A DNA stretch of 37,919 nucleotides from Comamonadaceae bacterium (lineage in GTDB: Bacteria; Pseudomonadota; Gammaproteobacteria; Burkholderiales; Burkholderiaceae_C), in contig JANXRP010000094.1 in the NCBI GenBank assembly GCA_025352965.1, positions 1 to 37,919 of the forward strand, given 5' to 3'. Positions 8,483 to 17,672 of the stretch are shown piece after piece (position 1 is the stretch's first letter; each line of letters begins with the position of its first letter). The notes below the pieces were generated by a model. That model worked only from the letters and a program-made list of their open reading frames with translations, was not told where the DNA came from and made no database searches. Made by a program: the position numbers and the translations under genes.

Positions 8483-9304
8483 ATGGCTTTTGTAGATTTC
8501 AAAGACGTTTGGCTCGCCTATAACGACGAGTTGCTGGCGCAAAATCAGTTTGCGGTCGAAGCGATTAACCTGTCGGTCACCGAAGGCGAGTTCATCGCCA
8601 TCGTGGGACCTTCGGGCTGCGGCAAGTCAACGTTTATGAAGCTCACCACGGGTTTGCGGATGCCAACCAAGGGCACGATTCATGTGGACGGCGCACCTGT
8701 TACAGGGCCGCTCAAAATTTCAGGCATGGCCTTCCAAGCCCCGTCCCTACTACCTTGGCGTACAACACTCGAGAACGTACTCCTGCCGCTAGAGATTGTC
8801 GAGCCGTACCGCAGTCACTTCAAGGTTAAGAAAAAAGAGTACGAAGATCGTGCTCGCAATTTGCTCAAAACGGTAGGACTTGATGGCTATGCGGACAAAT
8901 TTCCATGGCAGCTTTCGGGCGGTATGCAGCAGCGTGCCAGTATTTGCCGTGCGCTGATTCACGAGCCAAAAATGTTGCTTTTGGATGAGCCGTTTGGCGC
9001 TTTGGATGCGTTTACCAAAGAAGAGCTTTGGTGCGTGCTGCGCGACTTGCATCAACAACAAAAGTTCAACGTGATTTTGGTGACACACGATTTGCGCGAG
9101 TCGGTTTTTTTGGCTGACAAAGTCTTTGTGATGTCTAAAAATCCTGGCCGCTTTGTGGTGGAGCGTCAAATTGATTTGCCGCGTCCACGTGATTTAGAGA
9201 TTACTTATACGCAGCAGTTCTCGGACATTGTTCATGAGTTGCGTGGGCATATCGGTGCTATACGAGGCAACACTGCTGGCGCAGTGGGAGGCAAGACATC
9301 ATGA
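8483..9304 (+). CDS. ABC transporter ATP-binding protein (nitrate/sulfonate/NMT1 class)
   Basis: A 273-residue ATPase that powers the neighbouring permease. Walker A is GPSGCGKST, the Q-loop lies in FQAPSLLPW, the signature is LSGGMQQR, Walker B is LLLDEPFGALD, and the H-loop is LVTHD. The QAPSLLPW sequence is characteristic of the SsuB/TauB/NrtD group. About 40 extra residues between the Q-loop and signature (HFKVKKKEYEDR region) and a C-terminal tail after the H-loop complete it. The stop overlaps the permease start as ATGA, indicating translational coupling. Confidence 0.93.
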   Translation: MAFVDFKDVWLAYNDELLAQNQFAVEAINLSVTEGEFIAIVGPSGCGKSTFMKLTTGLRMPTKGTIHVDGAPVTGPLKISGMAFQAPSLLPWRTTLENVLLPLEIVEPYRSHFKVKKKEYEDRARNLLKTVGLDGYADKFPWQLSGGMQQRASICRALIHEPKMLLLDEPFGALDAFTKEELWCVLRDLHQQQKFNVILVTHDLRESVFLADKVFVMSKNPGRFVVERQIDLPRPRDLEITYTQQFSDIVHELRGHIGAIRGNTAGAVGGKTS

Positions 9305-10065
9305 ACGCAAAAAAACTAGAAGCCTATTCGCCACTTATTTTGTTCGTTGTTTTGCTGGCTTTGTGGCAAGGCGTGTGCAGCCTGTTTGATATTCCTGAAT
9401 TTATTTTTCCAAGCCCTATCATGATTGGTAAGGCTTTGGCAGAATTTACCAACCCAATTGCATTTGCGGCTTGGCAGACATTTTGGGTCACCATGGTGGG
9501 TTTTGGTATCAGTATTGTGGTGGGTGTTTTGCTCGGATTTTTAGTGGGTTCGGCGCGCCTTGCATACGCTGCCATGTTTCCGCTACTCGTTGCGTTTAAC
9601 GCTGTGCCAAAGGCTGCGATTGTGCCCATTTTGGTGGTTTGGTTTGGCATTGGCGTTGGCCCGGGCATTCTCACGGCGTTCTTGATCTCGTTCTTCCCGA
9701 TTACCGTGAATATCGCCACAGGCCTTGCTACGCTTGAGCCCGAGCTAGAAGATGTGCTGCGCGTTTTGGGCGCTAAGCGCTGGGATGTGCTCGTTAAAGT
9801 GGGGTTGCCGCGTTCACTTCCGTATTTTTATGCTTCGCTCAAAATTGCCATTACGTTGGCGTTCGTCGGCACAGTATTGGCAGAAATGACGGCTGGCGAC
9901 TCGGGTATTGGTTACTTGATGCAAACGGCGGGCTCGCAGCAACGCTTGGCGCTTGCCTTTGCTGGTCTTGTTGTCATTGGCGCCATGGCAATGGCGATGT
10001 ACGAGTTCTTTAGCTACGTGGAGCGCCACACGACAGCATGGGCGCACCGCGGTTCGCAAAGTTAA
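9301..10065 (+). CDS. ABC transporter permease (nitrate/sulfonate/NMT1 class)
   Basis: A 254-residue inner-membrane permease with about six hydrophobic segments, starting with LILFVVLLALWQGV. The EAA loop that docks to the ATPase reads LRVLGAKRWDVLVKVGLPRS. LAEMTAGDSGIGYLM is the usual C-terminal family motif. The start overlaps the ATPase stop by four bases. Together with the two preceding genes it forms a complete importer: one binding protein, one ATPase and one homodimeric permease. Confidence 0.92.
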   Translation: MNAKKLEAYSPLILFVVLLALWQGVCSLFDIPEFIFPSPIMIGKALAEFTNPIAFAAWQTFWVTMVGFGISIVVGVLLGFLVGSARLAYAAMFPLLVAFNAVPKAAIVPILVVWFGIGVGPGILTAFLISFFPITVNIATGLATLEPELEDVLRVLGAKRWDVLVKVGLPRSLPYFYASLKIAITLAFVGTVLAEMTAGDSGIGYLMQTAGSQQRLALAFAGLVVIGAMAMAMYEFFSYVERHTTAWAHRGSQS

Positions 10066-10076
10066 ACCGTTTCTAT

Positions 10077-10104
10077 CTTGAAAGTTTACAAAAGAGTGGC
10101 ATAT
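10077..10104 (+). promoter_or_regulatory. sigma-32-like promoter before the DegQ-like protease
   Basis: CTTGAAA (10077-10083), a 13-base spacer, then TGGCATAT (10097-10104). The -35 is a full match to the heat-shock consensus and the -10 matches CATNT of CCCCATNT. A vegetative reading (TTGAAA, 16 bases, CATATT) is also possible. It lies 43 bases before the protease start. Confidence 0.4.
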
Positions 10105-10147
10105 TCGAGCAATTGAGTTCTTCTTTTGTTTGTCTGGAGTCATTTGT

Positions 10148-11683
10148 ATGTTTTTAAAGCGATATGCCGTTTTAGCCTCCGCTCTTTTGCTCGTTACCGC
10201 CATTTTTGTGGGCGCTTGGGCTCAAGCCGCAGAAGGCCCTGTGATACGTGGTCTGCCAGACTTTACTGAATTGGTTGAGCAAGTCGGTCCTTCCGTGGTC
10301 AACATCAGAACTTCTGAAAAGATCAAAGTACGTAACTCGTTTTCAGGCAATAACGGTGAAGATGATGAAGATGGCACGCCAGACGGTATGGATCCGCGGA
10401 TGCTGGAATTCTTTCGTCGTTTTGGCATACCCATTCCGAATATGCCAAATAATCCCAACGCTCCAAACGGGACGCCTAAAAAAACGCCTTCAACACCACA
10501 AGAGATTGAGCGTCCACGCGGTGTGGGTTCTGGTTTCATCCTTTCTGCGGATGGTTTCATCATGACCAATGCGCATGTTGTCGAAGGAGCAACCGATGTA
10601 TTGGTAACTCTGACGGACAAGCGCGAATACAAAGCCAAAATTATCGGGGCGGATAAGCGCACTGACGTTGCCGTGGTCAAGATTGACGCGAGTGGCCTGC
10701 CTTTTGTAAAGCTAGGCGATGTCGCGCGCTTAAAAGTCGGTGAATGGGTGATGGCAATTGGCTCACCGTTTGGACTCGATAACTCTGTAACAGCAGGTAT
10801 TGTTAGCGCGAAGGCGCGTGATACGGGCGAGTACCTACCTTTCATACAAACCGATGTGGCAATTAACCCCGGCAATTCTGGTGGACCACTCATTAATATG
10901 CGCGGCGAGGTCGTGGGAATCAATAGCCAAATTGTCACACGCTCAGGCGGGTACAACGGCGTGTCCTTGTCTATTCCGATTGATGAGGCTACGCGCGTCG
11001 CTGATCAATTACGCAGTGGCGGACGTGTGGCAAGGGGACGTATTGGCGTTGAAGCAGGCGCTGTTAGCAAAGAACTAGCTGAGTCTCTGGGGCTGCCTAA
11101 GGCGCAAGGCGCTTTGGTAGGACGCTTGATAGACGACGCGCCCGCATTTAAAGCTGGTATTGAGCTGGGCGATATTATTGTCAAATTTGATGGAAAGCCG
11201 ATTGATAAATCGAGTGATTTACCTCGCGCTGTTGGCAATACCAAACCAGGTACAAAAACCGTGATTAACGTTTATCGGCGTGGCAAAATGTTAGAGCTAC
11301 CGATTACGGTGGTTGAGCTAGAGCCCGATGAGCCGAAAGCTGTGAAAGCGATGAAGCCTGAGAAAATCGAGAAGCCTTCCACACCCATGCATCCCACAGC
11401 CGCCAAGTTAGGTCTTATGCTGGTTGACTTAACGGATGATCAGAAAAAAGAAACAAAACTAAAAGGGGGCACTATGGTAGAGGCCGCCTCTGGCGCGGCT
11501 GCTACGGCTGGCTTACGCGTGGGGGATGTCATTGTTGCTATCGCTAATAGTGAAATACTCAGTGCGAAAGAGGCAGAGGGCGTGCTGGCTCGGCAGGATA
11601 AAAGCAAGCCAATCCCTTTGCAGATGAGGCGTGGTGCGCGTGGTGGTTATGTTTTGATTAAACCGGACCCACTTCAAAAGTAA
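10148..11683 (+). CDS. Do/DegQ-type periplasmic serine protease
   Basis: A 511-residue HtrA-family protease for periplasmic protein quality control. A signal peptide covers residues 1-28 (LASALLLVTAIFVGAWAQA). The trypsin-like domain has the triad His143 (TNAHVVEG), Asp173 (RTDVAVVKI) and Ser244 (PGNSGGPL). PDZ1 spans roughly 290-385 (GRIGVEAGAV) and PDZ2 roughly 420-505 (LGLMLVDL). A Gly/Asn/Pro-rich linker (residues ~65-115) sits where DegP carries its LA loop. ATG 10148 follows TCTGGAG at good spacing; the TTG 18 bases upstream is disfavoured. It stands alone between the importer and tpsB, with a heat-shock-like promoter. DegP, DegQ and MucD cannot be told apart here. Confidence 0.93.
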   Translation: MFLKRYAVLASALLLVTAIFVGAWAQAAEGPVIRGLPDFTELVEQVGPSVVNIRTSEKIKVRNSFSGNNGEDDEDGTPDGMDPRMLEFFRRFGIPIPNMPNNPNAPNGTPKKTPSTPQEIERPRGVGSGFILSADGFIMTNAHVVEGATDVLVTLTDKREYKAKIIGADKRTDVAVVKIDASGLPFVKLGDVARLKVGEWVMAIGSPFGLDNSVTAGIVSAKARDTGEYLPFIQTDVAINPGNSGGPLINMRGEVVGINSQIVTRSGGYNGVSLSIPIDEATRVADQLRSGGRVARGRIGVEAGAVSKELAESLGLPKAQGALVGRLIDDAPAFKAGIELGDIIVKFDGKPIDKSSDLPRAVGNTKPGTKTVINVYRRGKMLELPITVVELEPDEPKAVKAMKPEKIEKPSTPMHPTAAKLGLMLVDLTDDQKKETKLKGGTMVEAASGAAATAGLRVGDVIVAIANSEILSAKEAEGVLARQDKSKPIPLQMRRGARGGYVLIKPDPLQK

Positions 11684-11825
11684 TTTTTGTAACCTTTTTT
11701 ATTGTTTTTGCAAAAAAACAACAGGGCATTTCAGAGTTGAACACCAGAGGCTGTTTTTTACGCATTCATTGTAGAATGATCAGCCTGCCAGCAGTGTTAA
11801 CTTTTTTAATACCATTACTCTCACC

Positions 11826-13607
11826 ATGCGCATTTCTCTTACGTTAAACCCTTCGATGGAGGGGCAATTTTGTCGACGATTGATTCAATTAGCGCTTGTT
11901 TTTACTAGTTTCACGGCCAGTGTTGCATGGTCGCAAGCATTGCCTCAGGCGGGACAAGTCAACAAGGACGCGCAGCTGATTGTTCCGCCGCATGAAGCAA
12001 ATCCAGTCAATACAACGGCACCGCTACCCGTACCTCGTGAGAGCTTGCCCAATGCGGTCACAGTTTTAATCAAGGGCTTTAAATTTAATGGCAATGTTGC
12101 GATCAGCAACAACGAGTTGCAAACCTTGGTATCCGCCAGTGTGAATAAGCAACTTGATTTTGCAGCCTTGGATCGTTTAATGGATGGCCTCTCTCGGTAC
12201 TATCGTGCGAAGGGCTTTACGGTTGGTCGGGCTTACTTGCCAGCTCAGCAAAGTACGGATGGTGTCATCACGATCAATATCGTTGAAGGTCATTTCAGCG
12301 CCATTAATATCAAAAATAGTAGTCCTATTAGCACTGGACGCTTAGAGCAAATGATCGCTAACAATTTGTGTAGTGTGGGCAACAATAAAGACTGTGTCGG
12401 CAAGTTCATCACAGATAGCGGCTTGGAGCGTGCGGTCTTGCTGATCAAAGATTTGCCTGGCGTTACGGGTACTGCGAACTTGAAGCCAGGTACTGTTACC
12501 GGAACTTCTGAGCTTGACGTTGAGGTGCGAGGGACTAAACCTAATGCCTACTCGATTGGTTTTGATAATTTTGGTTCCCCCTCGACGGGTGTGACCCGAT
12601 TGAATGCCAGTGCAGATCTGAACAACTTGAGAAATAATGGCGACCAACTCAGTTTGGGTTTTGCGACAACAACGATGGTGTCGGCAACCAAAACGGGTAG
12701 TGCGAGTTATTCACTACCTATTGGCTATGAAGGGCAGCGTGCGGGTGTTTCGTTTGCGCGTTCGCAATACCGCTTAGGTGCAGGTTTCAGTGCGACGCAG
12801 GCGAACGGCCTTTCTAACGCTCTGTCCATCTATAGCAGTTACCCTATCGTTCGATCGGTTAATCGTTCGCTTTACGCAAGGATCGCTGGTGAAGTCAGGG
12901 GGGGTATTAATAATGTGGATACGGTAGGTACCTCCTTCAGAACGAACGCTAACGTACTGCGCCTTGGCATCAGTGGCGATAGCGTGGATAGTTTTGGCGG
13001 TGGCGGCTATATCGTTTATAGCGTGACGGGCAGCGGTGGCTATGTCGGTAATAGTGACCCTAGCGATTCGAGTGCCAGCGGCGCAAATAGTGCGGGGCGC
13101 TTCTCAAAACTAGCTTACAGTATTGCGCGCCAGCAATCTGCCGTTGGAGCTTTGACGTTTTATAGTGCATTGAGTGGGCAGCGGGGTTTTAAAAATTTAG
13201 ATGGTTCGGAGCAAACAGGTTTGGGCGGGCCTAGCTCTACGCGCGGTTATGGCGGTGAAGCGGGCGGTAGCACGGGTGCCAATGCCACGATGGAGTTGCG
13301 TTATTCAGCCCCTCTCAAAATTGGTGACGATGTTCAGAATGTGACTTATGCTTTGTTTGTTGATCGGGGCTGGATTCGTTTTTACGAAACATTGCCTTCT
13401 GCAACGGCGCTAGGTACACTCAATTCTCGAGCATTAAGTAGCTACGGACTGACGATGACATTACAGTCCCCTCCACAAATTCCCACGCCTACATCTTGGG
13501 GTTATTTTCTTCGCGCCATGTATGGCCTGCATAGCATGAATCAGCCTTCTTCTGTCGACCCATCTTCTCGAGGCAGGTTTTGGATTCAAGGTGGCATAAG
13601 CTTCTAA
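11826..13607 (+). CDS. TpsB outer-membrane transporter (ShlB/FhaC/HecB family)
   Basis: A 593-residue two-partner-secretion pore. A signal peptide ends near residue 37 (VFTSFTASVAWSQA). A POTRA_2 domain lies at about 78-155 (VLIKGFKFNGN, RAKGFTVGRAYLP, IVEGHF). A second POTRA-like stretch is followed by a 16-strand barrel domain rich in Gly, Ser and aromatics. The loop-6 signature TRGYGGEAGG is present near residue 475, and the protein ends on Phe as barrels do. The start is uncertain: neither ATG 11826 nor ATG 11856 has a ribosome site, and the latter also leaves a good signal peptide. FecR follows after 44 bases. No TpsA exoprotein lies on either side, which is unusual. Confidence 0.9.
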   Translation: MRISLTLNPSMEGQFCRRLIQLALVFTSFTASVAWSQALPQAGQVNKDAQLIVPPHEANPVNTTAPLPVPRESLPNAVTVLIKGFKFNGNVAISNNELQTLVSASVNKQLDFAALDRLMDGLSRYYRAKGFTVGRAYLPAQQSTDGVITINIVEGHFSAINIKNSSPISTGRLEQMIANNLCSVGNNKDCVGKFITDSGLERAVLLIKDLPGVTGTANLKPGTVTGTSELDVEVRGTKPNAYSIGFDNFGSPSTGVTRLNASADLNNLRNNGDQLSLGFATTTMVSATKTGSASYSLPIGYEGQRAGVSFARSQYRLGAGFSATQANGLSNALSIYSSYPIVRSVNRSLYARIAGEVRGGINNVDTVGTSFRTNANVLRLGISGDSVDSFGGGGYIVYSVTGSGGYVGNSDPSDSSASGANSAGRFSKLAYSIARQQSAVGALTFYSALSGQRGFKNLDGSEQTGLGGPSSTRGYGGEAGGSTGANATMELRYSAPLKIGDDVQNVTYALFVDRGWIRFYETLPSATALGTLNSRALSSYGLTMTLQSPPQIPTPTSWGYFLRAMYGLHSMNQPSSVDPSSRGRFWIQGGISF

Positions 13608-13651
13608 GAATAATTATTTAATAGCAAACTTGCTTATTTATCTGTCGCCTG

Positions 13652-15373
13652 ATGTACCGCTATTTATTTTTTGCGATTCTTTTTTCGCTGACAAGTGCCC
13701 TAGCACAAACTAGTGACACCGTGACTATTGTGGTTGAGCGTGATGAGCAACTAGGGACAATTGCAGAGCGCTATTTCAAACGACCAGCCTACGTGAATTG
13801 GCCTGAGGTTGCTAAATTGAATAATCTCAAGTCAGCGCCATACACCATTTATCCAGGAATGGTCTTAAAGTTACCAGTTCGCCTGCTGGCGGCTCAAAGT
13901 AGCTCAGCAAAATGGCTTACTGTGACTGGCAATGTTCGAATCGTGTCACCTGGAGCTTTGCAAAGTAGCTTGGCCGTGGTGGGTGGGTTGATCGTCGAAG
14001 GTTCTCGCGTCATCGTGGGGCCTGACGCTTCGGCGTTGATGGAGCTCCCCGATGCTAGTCAAGTTAAGTTGTTAGCAGGATCTCAATTTATCTTAGAAGA
14101 GAGCCGTTATTACCGAGGCATCTCACGGAGTGAGAATCCAGAAAATAGTACAGGTACAAAAGCATTCTCTGGTTTGATGCGCTTGATTCAAGGCGCGATT
14201 GAAACGAGAGCGACTACGGCCACGGATCGTGCAAAACCGCTCAGGATACAAACGCCGACTACCGTGGTAGGTGTGCGCGGTACGGATTTTAGGGTGACGC
14301 ATAGCTTGAGTTCCGCCAATGACACAGGAGACGTCGTCACGCGATCCGAGGTCGTTCAAGGTTTAGTCTCTGCAGAGTTGGATGAAAAACGTAAGGTCCA
14401 AGTGCCTGGAGGTTTTGGTGTTCGCTTAGATCCTAAGGCGCTGCAAATACCGATCCCTGTTGCGCTACTTGAAGCGCCTAGTTTGCAAAACTGGGCGATT
14501 AAACAAAATACTGTAGCGCTTGAATTTCCAGCGTTGCCCAGTTCGCAATCTGGCCGATCGGTATCAGGCTATCGAGTGCAAATGGCGACAGATGAAGCTA
14601 TGGATAAAGTGATTTTTAGCCAACACTTTGCAATTGGGCAAAGTATTCGCGTGCCGACTCAACAAGATGGTGCGTACTACTTGACGGTGCGTGCTGCCGA
14701 TGGGCAAGGTCTTGAAGGTAAAGATGCAAAACTCGCGGTTAACGTTGATGCAAGACCGCAGCCACCTTTATTACAGGCACCTCAAAATGGAGAGAAAGTG
14801 GTGCAAGGTTCCGATGTGACGCTCCTATGGGCGAAGCCTCAAGGCGCCACTGGCTATATTGTGGAGATTCAAGATAACACTCAAAAACGCACCCAATATA
14901 GAGTCGAGGATACGCGATACGATATGCGCAGCTTAGCGTCTGGCACATACGGTTGGCGTATTGCTGCGCAGATGAAAATTGGCACAGACACCATCAAGAC
15001 GGGAGCCTGGAGTGAGCAGCAGTTATTTACAGTTTTAGCAAAGCTTGATGCACCAGATGGAGAAATAGATAAAAACGACAGGACTTTGCATTTGCGATGG
15101 ACAGATCAAAGAGTCAGAGAGTATGAAGTGCAAATGTCCCGAACGGATGGCTTTGATGGTGCCACAAAAGAAGGCGTTGTAGTGACGCATACCGTCAAGA
15201 AGCCTGAGTTGGATATCCCTGATGCAGCAGCGGGGAAACATTTCATTCGCTATCGCGCCATTGAGGAAAACGGATTCATCAGTGGGTGGAGCGGCACGAT
15301 GGAAGTTGATGTTCCTAAAGATTGGCGCTCTTTATGGTTGTTCTTTTGGGCGGCTATTACAGTTGCCCTGTGA
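13652..15373 (+). CDS. LysM-FecR domain protein
   Basis: A 573-residue exported protein. A signal peptide covers 1-19 (FFAILFSLTSALAQ). A LysM-like domain at about 23-76 (VVERDEQLGTIAERYF, YTIYPGMVLKLP) may bind peptidoglycan. A FecR domain spans about 95-240 (LPDASQVKLLAG, TPTTVVGVRGTDFRV). Two or three fibronectin-III-like repeats follow. The protein ends in a short hydrophobic stretch (LWLFFWAAITVAL) at the extreme C-terminus with no following charge, either a tail anchor or a truncated segment. I recall this family next to TpsB genes and often next to a CHASE2 cyclase, which is absent here. The role is unknown; envelope sensing or a scaffold for the TpsB partner is a guess. Confidence 0.85.
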   Translation: MYRYLFFAILFSLTSALAQTSDTVTIVVERDEQLGTIAERYFKRPAYVNWPEVAKLNNLKSAPYTIYPGMVLKLPVRLLAAQSSSAKWLTVTGNVRIVSPGALQSSLAVVGGLIVEGSRVIVGPDASALMELPDASQVKLLAGSQFILEESRYYRGISRSENPENSTGTKAFSGLMRLIQGAIETRATTATDRAKPLRIQTPTTVVGVRGTDFRVTHSLSSANDTGDVVTRSEVVQGLVSAELDEKRKVQVPGGFGVRLDPKALQIPIPVALLEAPSLQNWAIKQNTVALEFPALPSSQSGRSVSGYRVQMATDEAMDKVIFSQHFAIGQSIRVPTQQDGAYYLTVRAADGQGLEGKDAKLAVNVDARPQPPLLQAPQNGEKVVQGSDVTLLWAKPQGATGYIVEIQDNTQKRTQYRVEDTRYDMRSLASGTYGWRIAAQMKIGTDTIKTGAWSEQQLFTVLAKLDAPDGEIDKNDRTLHLRWTDQRVREYEVQMSRTDGFDGATKEGVVVTHTVKKPELDIPDAAAGKHFIRYRAIEENGFISGWSGTMEVDVPKDWRSLWLFFWAAITVAL

Positions 15374-15394
15374 CGTCGTCAGCAATGACGATGA

Positions 15395-16387
15395 CTAATC
15401 CACTTTTGCGCCAGAAGCTTTAACGACGGCGGCCCACTTTTTGTGTTCTGCATCGATCAGTGCCGCAAATTGAGCTGGCGTATTGCCGCTAGGGATTGCC
15501 CCTTGTGCGATTAATTTTTCTTTAATCTCAGGACTGCCAAGCGCTTTAGCTACCTCTTGCTGAAGACGATTGATGGTGCCAACTGCTGTACCTGCTGGCG
15601 CGAGTAGTCCAAACCAAGAGCTGGCTTCAAACCCTTTGAGCTTGCCAGCTTCTTCTATTGTGGGCACATCGGGCAACGCACTAGAGCGCTGGCTACTTGT
15701 AACGGCAAACGCTTTGAGCTTGCCAGACTTGATATGCGGCAAAGCAGAAGGCAGGTTGTCAAACATCACATCCATGTTGCCACCAAGCATGTCAAGCAAT
15801 GCAGGGCCAGAGCCACGGTATGGGAAGTGAAGCATGAATGTGCCTGTACGACTTTTGAATAATTCGCCCGCAAGGTGAATCGAGGTGCCATTTCCGCTGG
15901 ATGCCATATTTAACTTGCCAGGATTGGCTTTTGCATAGGCAATGAAATCTGGAACACTCGTAATACCTAAAGCTTTGGCTTTGTCTGCATTCATGATCAT
16001 CACATTGGGCACGGCAGCAACCAATGTGATAGGCGCAAAGTCTTTAAAAGGATCGTAAGGCAACTTGGGATAGAGCGCGCGGTTAATGCCATGCGTACCG
16101 ACTGTGCCCATCAGAAGCGTGTAGCCATCGCTTGGCGATTTAGCAACGATGTCTGCGCCAAGATTGCCACCTGCACCTGCGCGGTTTTCCACAAAAAATG
16201 ATTGCCCAAAAGCCTTCGAGAGCTCAGGCGCAATAGCTCTTGCCAAAATATCGGTTGTACCGCCTGCGGCAAAAGGCACCACAATGCGCACTGGCTTGCT
16301 TGGCCAAGCGGCTTGGCTAAAAGCGCTGCTTGTTGCTAGCGTGATTAAACTGGCAGTGGACTTTAAAAAAAGGCGTTTGGTGTTCAT
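15395..16387 (-). CDS. Bug/TctC-family periplasmic substrate-binding protein
   Basis: A 330-residue tripartite-tricarboxylate-type binding protein. A signal peptide covers 1-26 ([13 protein letters not shown]). Family motifs are [49 protein letters not shown] and DVPTIEEAG. Such proteins bind carboxylates and are heavily expanded in Betaproteobacteria. No TctA/TctB membrane partners are present. The start codon overlaps the stop of the PaaK-like gene (TAATG), so it is translationally coupled as the last gene of the Liv-type operon. It may supply a carboxylate to a distant transporter or serve as an extra sensor. Confidence 0.92.
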   Translation of the reverse strand: MNTKRLFLKSTASLITLATSSAFSQAAWPSKPVRIVVPFAAGGTTDILARAIAPELSKAFGQSFFVENRAGAGGNLGADIVAKSPSDGYTLLMGTVGTHGINRALYPKLPYDPFKDFAPITLVAAVPNVMIMNADKAKALGITSVPDFIAYAKANPGKLNMASSGNGTSIHLAGELFKSRTGTFMLHFPYRGSGPALLDMLGGNMDVMFDNLPSALPHIKSGKLKAFAVTSSQRSSALPDVPTIEEAGKLKGFEASSWFGLLAPAGTAVGTINRLQQEVAKALGSPEIKEKLIAQGAIPSGNTPAQFAALIDAEHKKWAAVVKASGAKVD

Positions 16388-17658
16388 TATTGGTAGCTCC
16401 TTGCATCTTCGATCACTTTACCATCGTTAGGCAATGATCCGACAGCGCAAAGTTCAATATCGGCACGCAGCTTGGTGACTTCGCGCACGGTCATGCCAAT
16501 GCGCTCTGCAAGGCCATTTTGTGGCTCGGCGACTTCGACCTTCAGCAGCATCTGATCGTTTGCCATTTCACCGCTCACAATGAGTCTAGCGCGCTTAATT
16601 TCGGAAAATCGTTTCGCGACGCTATCGACTTGTCCAGGATGTACAAACATGCCACGCATTTTGGTGGTTTGATCGGCGCGCCCCATCCAACCTTTAATAC
16701 GCGTATTGGTTCGACCTGTAGGGCAATTGCCTACGAGCACTGCACTGAGATCACCTGTGCCAAACCTAATTAACGGATAGTCTGGATTGAGTGACGTCAC
16801 CACGACTTCACCGACTTCACCCTCAGGCACAGGATCCCCTGTGCCTGGACGAACAATTTCCAAAATCACGCCTTCGTCAAGTACCAGGCCCGCGCGTGCT
16901 GCGGTCTCATATGCGATCAAACCCAAGTCTGCTGTGGCGTAGCACTGATAACCAGCAATGCCTCGTGCAAGTAGCCAATCACGCAAGGAGGGCGGAAACG
17001 CTTCACCGCCGAGCATGGCTTTGTTAAAGGATGTCGGCAGTGACTGACCCAGTTCCTCGGCCTTTTCCACAATGATTTTGAGAAAGCTTGGTGTGCCAAT
17101 GTAGCCGCTTGGCTGCAAATGTTGGATAGCTTGCACCTGCTGCTCGGTTTGCCCTGTACCACCTGGGAAAACCGTGCAACCCACGGCATGAGCGCCCGAC
17201 TCCATCATGGAGCCCGCAGGCACAAAATGGTAGCTAAAGCAGTTGTGAATCAGCTCGCCAGAGCGAAAGCCTGAGGCGTAAATGGCACGTGCCATGCGCC
17301 AATAATCCCTCGCCTTGCCTTCAGGTTCATAGATAGGACCTGGGCTTGCAAACACACGCGGCATAGCCGCACCAAAGGGTTGTGTATTAAAACCGCCAAA
17401 CACATTTTTTTGATGCGGATTGGCTGCACGTGCTGCTTCCTGAAGTTCTAAAAGCTCGTGCTTACGCGTCACAGGCAATGCCGCCAAAGCCCCTCTAGTA
17501 TTGACCTGCGAGGCATCAATGTCTTTCAGGATACTAGCAAAAGCGCTAGAGTTTGCTTGAGCGTTGGCAATTTGAGCGGGCAGTGCCGCCATTAAATCTG
17601 CTTCGCGCCCAGCGGCGGTACGGGTCTCTTGTTGATCGTAAAAACTCAAGTCATTCAC
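16387..17658 (-). CDS. PaaK-like adenylate-forming protein with degenerate P-loop
   Basis: A 423-residue protein of the phenylacetate-CoA ligase family. It shares [26 protein letters not shown] and the C-terminal domain ([19 protein letters not shown]) with PaaK. Where PaaK has the nucleotide-binding P-loop SSGTTGKPT, this protein has [10 protein letters not shown], so the usual phosphate-binding glycines and threonines are missing. The conserved RFGTGDL (normally RTGD) and the hinge are kept. I recall this variant from other Burkholderiales Liv-type operons, so it is probably a stable subfamily, not decay. The start codon lies 14 bases after the livF stop. It may still activate an acid to its CoA thioester, or act with the second ligase at the head of the operon. 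Confidence 0.85.
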   Translation of the reverse strand: MNDLSFYDQQETRTAAGREADLMAALPAQIANAQANSSAFASILKDIDASQVNTRGALAALPVTRKHELLELQEAARAANPHQKNVFGGFNTQPFGAAMPRVFASPGPIYEPEGKARDYWRMARAIYASGFRSGELIHNCFSYHFVPAGSMMESGAHAVGCTVFPGGTGQTEQQVQAIQHLQPSGYIGTPSFLKIIVEKAEELGQSLPTSFNKAMLGGEAFPPSLRDWLLARGIAGYQCYATADLGLIAYETAARAGLVLDEGVILEIVRPGTGDPVPEGEVGEVVVTSLNPDYPLIRFGTGDLSAVLVGNCPTGRTNTRIKGWMGRADQTTKMRGMFVHPGQVDSVAKRFSEIKRARLIVSGEMANDQMLLKVEVAEPQNGLAERIGMTVREVTKLRADIELCAVGSLPNDGKVIEDARSYQ

Positions 17659-17672
17659 CTTATCTCAAAAGC

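Noticed and set aside
10222-10956. A 244-codon open frame on the minus strand
   Set aside because: It lies wholly inside the DegQ-like protease gene, which has all family motifs. The antisense product is Ser/Pro/Thr-rich and resembles no family.
11699-11722. A/T-rich inverted repeat (TTGTTTTT...AAAAACAA) after the DegQ-like gene
   Set aside because: The stem has almost no G-C pairs, so a terminator call is not supported.
15374-15394. Imperfect hairpin (TCGTCA-GCAA-TGACGA) between convergent genes
   Set aside because: The stem is short and there is no T-run on either strand; possible but not supportable as a terminator.
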